Shown here piece by piece: positions 60,082 through 64,000 of a stretch of 64,000 nucleotides of DNA (its first letter is position 1; the number at the start of each line of letters is the position of its first letter). The position numbers and the translations under genes were made by a program. Source of the stretch: Streptomyces sp. Ag109_O5-1 (GTDB lineage Bacteria; Actinomycetota; Actinomycetes; Streptomycetales; Streptomycetaceae). The stretch lies in NCBI RefSeq assembly GCF_003814875.1, contig NZ_RKQF01000001.1, positions 1,550,001-1,614,000 of the forward strand, given 5' to 3'. The notes under the pieces were generated by a model that did no database searches, was not told where the DNA came from, and saw only the letters and a list, made by a program, of their open reading frames with translations.

Positions 60082-60278
60082 TACGGCCGTGTCAGCCCGT
60101 CGGCCGGTAGTGCAGTGCCCCAGCACCGCCGCCAGTTGGGCGAACTGCTCCTTCAGGCGCTTTCGGCGCGCTTGGCCGCCACCACGCACTCGTTCACCCT
60201 GCCGTCTTCGTGCACCACGGCCACCATCAGCCGGGGACGGGCCGCCCTCCGGAGACGCCCGCCGTGTCCACCACCCGT

Positions 60279-61256
60279 TCACTGGAGCCAGCCGCGGCGG
60301 GCCGCCTGGGCCGCTGCCTGGAAGCGCGTGTCGGCGCCCAGTTCCGCCATCAGCCGGTGGATACGGCGCTGGGTGGTGCGCTGACTCCAGCCCTGGGTAC
60401 GGGCAATGGCAGCGTCAGAGCAACCGGAGGCGAGAAGTCTGAGCAGGGCGAGGGCGTCGGCATCGGGACTGCCAGGTCGTGCGACCGGGGACCTGGTGTC
60501 CTGAAGCGGTGTCGCGCGTTCCCACTCGGCCTCGAACAGGGCTTCCAGGGCGACGAGCATCGGTGAGCGGTGGATGAGATACGCGGCGGAATGGCCGCCG
60601 GGCGCGAGACTGAAGGGGATTATCGCCGACCTGTCGTCCGAGATCACCAGTTTCAGCGGCAACTCGGCGAGCACCCGCGCCTGTTCGCCGGTGCGTATGC
60701 TCGGCAGGATGTCGTCCTGGAGCCGGCCCGGCCAGTCCATCGCGGCCCGATCGTAGATCACGCGGTGGGCGACGCCTGTGCGCTGCCGCTGACGCTGGTT
60801 CTCCAGGTTGCTTCCGGGGCGGTCGACATAGGGAGGCCGGTCGAAGGCGCGGAGCTGGCGCCGGGCACCCTCTGTCAGCCGGTGGACGGCCGCGCTGACG
60901 TCCTCGTGGCTGGTGAGCAGCTCCACCGCCATGTTCGGGTCGCTGATCCGGTGCGCCTCACGGTGCTTGTCGGCGAGCTGTTGCACCAGGGAACGGGCAG
61001 CGTCGAGTCGGCGCTCGCGTTCCTGGATCAGCTCGGTGACCGCCACATCGGGAGCGGCGGCCGTGAAGCGGGGCGGGCGGCCCGCGGACCTGGTGGCAAG
61101 TCCGTCCTTGACCAGAGTGGACAGCAACCTGCCGACCGCGCCCACGCTCATCCCGCAAGCTCCGGCGACCTGCGAGGCCGTGCTGCGGGGCAGCCCGACC
61201 AGAGCGGTGTAGACGAGTTGTGTTTCGGCGCCGAGTCCGACGACGTCAAATTCCAT
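60279..61256 (-). CDS. TrmB/LuxR-type HTH transcriptional regulator
   Basis: The start at MEFDVVGLGAETQLVYTALV has GGAG upstream; an ATG eight codons earlier also exists. The 325-residue protein has an N-terminal winged helix of the TrmB type (about 10-75), a middle domain and a C-terminal LuxR-like HTH (about 265-325: ADALALLRLLASGCSDAAIA, RTQGWSQRTTQRRIHRLMAE). This pairing is common in Streptomyces regulators of unknown signal. It is divergent from the large secreted protease and is the obvious candidate to control it. Confidence 0.9.
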   Translation of the reverse strand: MEFDVVGLGAETQLVYTALVGLPRSTASQVAGACGMSVGAVGRLLSTLVKDGLATRSAGRPPRFTAAAPDVAVTELIQERERRLDAARSLVQQLADKHREAHRISDPNMAVELLTSHEDVSAAVHRLTEGARRQLRAFDRPPYVDRPGSNLENQRQRQRTGVAHRVIYDRAAMDWPGRLQDDILPSIRTGEQARVLAELPLKLVISDDRSAIIPFSLAPGGHSAAYLIHRSPMLVALEALFEAEWERATPLQDTRSPVARPGSPDADALALLRLLASGCSDAAIARTQGWSQRTTQRRIHRLMAELGADTRFQAAAQAARRGWLQ

Positions 61257-61439
61257 TTCCACTCCGGTGGTTCCTGGCAATCAGCCGCCACCTGGCGGAA
61301 GTCGGCCACAGCCGCATTCTTGCGCCCGGTCCGCTTCCGTTGGCATCTTCCCCTGAAGAAAAGGGGCGTTGTTCTGCGGTGACGCGCAGGCACACGTCCC
61401 TGTCGTGTGTCAGCACACCGAACAGCAGAAGGTGCCCCT

Positions 61440-64000
61440 ATGCTCCATGCCCGACCACCGGCCCTCAGGCTCCTTTGTGCCTGCGCCGTCCTCGCCCTCA
61501 CCGTCGCCGGCACCGCCGGGGCCCTTCCCGCATCCGCCGCATCGCCCACCTCCTCCACTTCCCTGGGCGACACTCCCGCCACGCAGGCGTCGCCCACACC
61601 CGACAAACAGCGGCATGGCGTCGTTCCCGGCCAGATCCTGGTCACCCTGGACCAGCAGACCTCGGTCACCGGTCCTCTCCTGCACGGCACCCGAATCGCC
61701 GCCCGGACCCCGCAGACCAACCGCGCGGCGCTCAACGCCGAGTTCCGGGCCATCGGCGCCACATCACTGCACCCGCTGGTCCAAGGCGACGACGCCGGGC
61801 TGTCCCGTACCTACGTCCTCACCACCGGCCGGCGCGACTCCACCGCCGTCGCCCGGTCCCTGCGCGGCACCCAAGGAATCGCCGACGCCGAGCCCGATCG
61901 CTACGTCAACACCATGAACACCGGAGCGCGGCCGCTGCCTTCCACGGCGATCGGCTCCTTCCCTGCCGCGGCCCGTACCGACTCCGCCAGGACGAGCAAG
62001 GCGACGGCGTCCGCGGACGCCGTGCCGGCCAACGCCGCACTCACCACCTCCGCCCAGGCGTTCCTCAACTCCGGCGGCGTGGACGCGATCGGTGCCTTCT
62101 CCCTGCTCCAGAGCCGTTACGGCCAGCAGCCCGGCACCGGCGAGACCATCACGAACGTCTCGATAGGCGACCTCACCGACCAGTCGATGGCCGACGCCGG
62201 CGACTCGTATGTTCAGGCCAATGGCCCGACCACTGTCCTCAAGGACGGTCAGCGCTACCTCGACCTGCCGTCGATGCCGCTCATCCCCACCTATGTGGCC
62301 GAGGACTCCGGCGGTCTGGACGGCGCCGCGTCCACCGAACAACAGGACCCGTCTCTCGACGAGGTCCTGCTCGACTTCAGCGTCATGGCACCGCTCGCCC
62401 ACGACCGGCAGCGCCCCGAGGCGACCGGCAGCGGCTACACCGATCTTCTGGGCATCGCCCCCGGGGCCGACTACCGACTGGTCGTTCCGCAGCAGCCGAC
62501 CACCGACCGGATCGCGGGCGCCCTCCTGGCCGCCGCCCACCAGTCGCCCAAGCCCGACGTGATCACCGCCAGCCTCGGCTTCGGCACCGACGCCGACGGT
62601 TACGCCGGGCGCTACCTCGAGGACGACCCGGTCATCCGCTCCGTCGTCACCTCCATCGTCCACGACGACGGAATCGTGGTGTCCATCTCCTCCAACGACG
62701 GCACCCGCCTGTACACCCCCGCCTCCATCGGACCCGACGGCGGAAGCACCCCCACCGACCTCGCTCCCGACAGCCGCTCCGCCACCACCATCGCCGACGA
62801 CGCGGAGTCCACGACCCCCTCACGGGTACCCGACAGCGGGGCGATAGCCGCAGGCGGCAGCACGCTCGACGACACCCTGGCAGCAGGAGCGCGGGGCGAC
62901 GCCACCACCGCCGAGACACGGCTCAGCGGCTTCGGTACCTTCTCGTCGGGATTCGGCAGCCGTGTCGACCTCTCAGCCCCCAGCGACAACATCCTGGCCT
63001 TCACCCACCCGTCCCGGGGCACCGCGCAGGACGTCGACGTGTCCCTGAACGGCGGCACGTCCGCCTCCGCCCCCGAGATCGCCGCCGCGGCAGCCGTCGT
63101 GCTGCAGGCCGGGCGGCTCGGCGGCCACCGTCTGACTCCCGCACAGGTACGGGACATCCTGGAGAAGACCGGCCGCACGGTCTCCACCCCGCCGCAGATC
63201 GACCGCACGCTGCACATCGGCCCGCAGGTCGACGTGACGGCCGCGGCCGAGAAAGCGCTGGGCCGGCACTCCGGGTCCCCGTCGCTGGTGCGCCTGTCCG
63301 TCGCGCACCGCGTCACCATCGGCGACCTCGGCGGCGCTTTCACGGAGACCACCGACCCAGGCCGCATCGACCTCGGCGACCGCTCCGCCGGCGGCAACGG
63401 CGAGGGTCTCGTCGGCCCGGTCACCTTCGCCGGTGACACCACCGGAGTGCCCGACCATGCCCGGTACACCCTCACCGTCGGCTCGACGGTCTTCCGCTCC
63501 GCCGATCCCGCGATACGCGTGACACCGGCCCAGCTCCTGACCGCCGCCGGTCTGCCCCTCACCTCCGCCACGGACCGGCAGATCACGGTGACCTACCGGG
63601 TCCTGGTCCAGGGACGCACTCGCGCAAGCACCACCCGTACCCTTGCCATCGGCCCGAGCGACGGCACCTACGCGGAGGCCACCGCCCCCAAGGCTCCCGC
63701 GACGGTCGCCGCCGGACACCCGGTCACCGTCTCGTACGACCTCACGGGTGTCGCGTCGGTCTCCGCCCCGCAGCTCGTGGTGTCCACGGTCGGCCACTGG
63801 AACCCGAGCCTCGCACCCATTTTCACCGCCGGCTGGCACCAGGCACTGACCGCGGCCAAGGGAACGGTGACGATTCCCGCGCAGGCCTTCGCGAACGGCG
63901 GCGGCCTCTACGGCATCGGCATCGCCCAGAAGGGCTTCGGCGGCAAACCGACGTCCGTCGCCTACGGGGAATTCGCCCCGATCCGAGTGGACGGCGGCAC
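61440..64000 (+). CDS. Secreted subtilase-like serine peptidase (3' end beyond window)
   Basis: AAGGTG precedes the ATG by 5 bp. At least 853 residues are open to the window edge. A signal peptide (about 1-33, ALRLLCACAVLALTVAGTAG) is followed by a pro-region and a peptidase domain with Asp244 in VSIGDLTDQ and Ser541 in NGGTSASAPEIAAAAAVVLQ. The usual HGTHVAG is not found. Instead EVLLDFSVMAPL (Glu308-x3-Asp312) stands there, recalling the Glu/Asp pair of sedolisins (S53). Beta-rich repeats follow the catalytic part. It is probably a cell-surface or secreted protein with modified subtilase chemistry; complete length unknown. Confidence 0.85.
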   Translation, partial: MLHARPPALRLLCACAVLALTVAGTAGALPASAASPTSSTSLGDTPATQASPTPDKQRHGVVPGQILVTLDQQTSVTGPLLHGTRIAARTPQTNRAALNAEFRAIGATSLHPLVQGDDAGLSRTYVLTTGRRDSTAVARSLRGTQGIADAEPDRYVNTMNTGARPLPSTAIGSFPAAARTDSARTSKATASADAVPANAALTTSAQAFLNSGGVDAIGAFSLLQSRYGQQPGTGETITNVSIGDLTDQSMADAGDSYVQANGPTTVLKDGQRYLDLPSMPLIPTYVAEDSGGLDGAASTEQQDPSLDEVLLDFSVMAPLAHDRQRPEATGSGYTDLLGIAPGADYRLVVPQQPTTDRIAGALLAAAHQSPKPDVITASLGFGTDADGYAGRYLEDDPVIRSVVTSIVHDDGIVVSISSNDGTRLYTPASIGPDGGSTPTDLAPDSRSATTIADDAESTTPSRVPDSGAIAAGGSTLDDTLAAGARGDATTAETRLSGFGTFSSGFGSRVDLSAPSDNILAFTHPSRGTAQDVDVSLNGGTSASAPEIAAAAAVVLQAGRLGGHRLTPAQVRDILEKTGRTVSTPPQIDRTLHIGPQVDVTAAAEKALGRHSGSPSLVRLSVAHRVTIGDLGGAFTETTDPGRIDLGDRSAGGNGEGLVGPVTFAGDTTGVPDHARYTLTVGSTVFRSADPAIRVTPAQLLTAAGLPLTSATDRQITVTYRVLVQGRTRASTTRTLAIGPSDGTYAEATAPKAPATVAAGHPVTVSYDLTGVASVSAPQLVVSTVGHWNPSLAPIFTAGWHQALTAAKGTVTIPAQAFANGGGLYGIGIAQKGFGGKPTSVAYGEFAPIRVDGG

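Noticed and set aside
1..64000. CRISPR arrays, tRNA or rRNA genes, and polyketide or peptide synthetase modules
   Set aside because: No regularly spaced repeats, no tRNA-like cloverleaf or TTCGA-loop context and no KS, A or PCP motifs were noticed by eye; the P450s alone do not make a biosynthetic cluster.

Overview
The window is high-GC actinobacterial chromosomal DNA, most likely Streptomyces. The evidence is the GC-rich third codon positions, frequent GTG/TTG starts, an SsgA-like sporulation protein, PAS-GAF-SpoIIE-HATPase phosphatases, ROK, LacI and TetR regulators, several P450s and abundant secreted carbohydrate-active enzymes. Everything is read by eye from the sequence. No database search was run, so family names rest on recognised motifs.

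Region 1 (1-3.7 kb) holds the C-terminus of a thiolase, an AraC-type regulator, a stand-alone P450 and gene debris. Region 2 (3.7-14.6 kb) is a glycan-utilisation locus: a minus-strand run of LacI regulator, sugar-binding lipoprotein, two ABC permeases and a GH63-like glycosidase, divergent from two large GH-A clan glycosidases carrying carbohydrate-binding modules. Four copies of a CGAACCGGTTCG-centred palindrome lie between them. Region 3 (14.8-25.1 kb) has a GH3 beta-glucosidase plus carboxylesterase operon divergent from a ROK regulator, with a mirrored composite site in the promoter. It continues with an XRE regulator, a TetR gene whose 3' end is replaced by an IS1380-type relic, and a GH51 arabinofuranosidase with a LamG domain.

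Region 4 (25.3-30.4 kb) holds a SUKH-type gene, truncated genes and a small heat-shock locus (RheA-like repressor divergent from hsp18, with two RheO-like boxes) followed by DUF2267 genes. Region 5 (30.5-37.4 kb) is a tightly coupled aromatic catabolic operon (extradiol dioxygenase, FAH hydrolase, FAD monooxygenase, acetoacetyl-CoA synthetase, DoxX) divergent from a TetR regulator. Region 6 (37.4-48.3 kb) has a second TetR, a zinc alcohol dehydrogenase, a self-sufficient CYP102-type P450-reductase fusion and its divergent TetR, then NIPSNAP, SsgA-like and small secreted proteins, and a ferredoxin/ferredoxin reductase/P450 operon. The same CATACG-N-CGTATG operator occurs four times before the CYP102 gene and twice before the ferredoxin/P450 operon, so one TetR regulator may control both oxidation systems.

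Region 7 (48.5-53.6 kb) is two paralogous multidomain phosphatases in tandem. Region 8 (53.6-61 kb) is scarred by recombination: a chimeric gene joining an IS-associated protein to the HhH+BRCT tail of DNA ligase LigA, a truncated LLM flavin oxidoreductase, an FMN reductase, an NmrA-like protein, a DUF5996 protein, a transposase relic, a sirtuin and the 3' end of a group II intron. The window ends with a TrmB/LuxR-type regulator divergent from a large secreted subtilase-like protease that runs off the edge.
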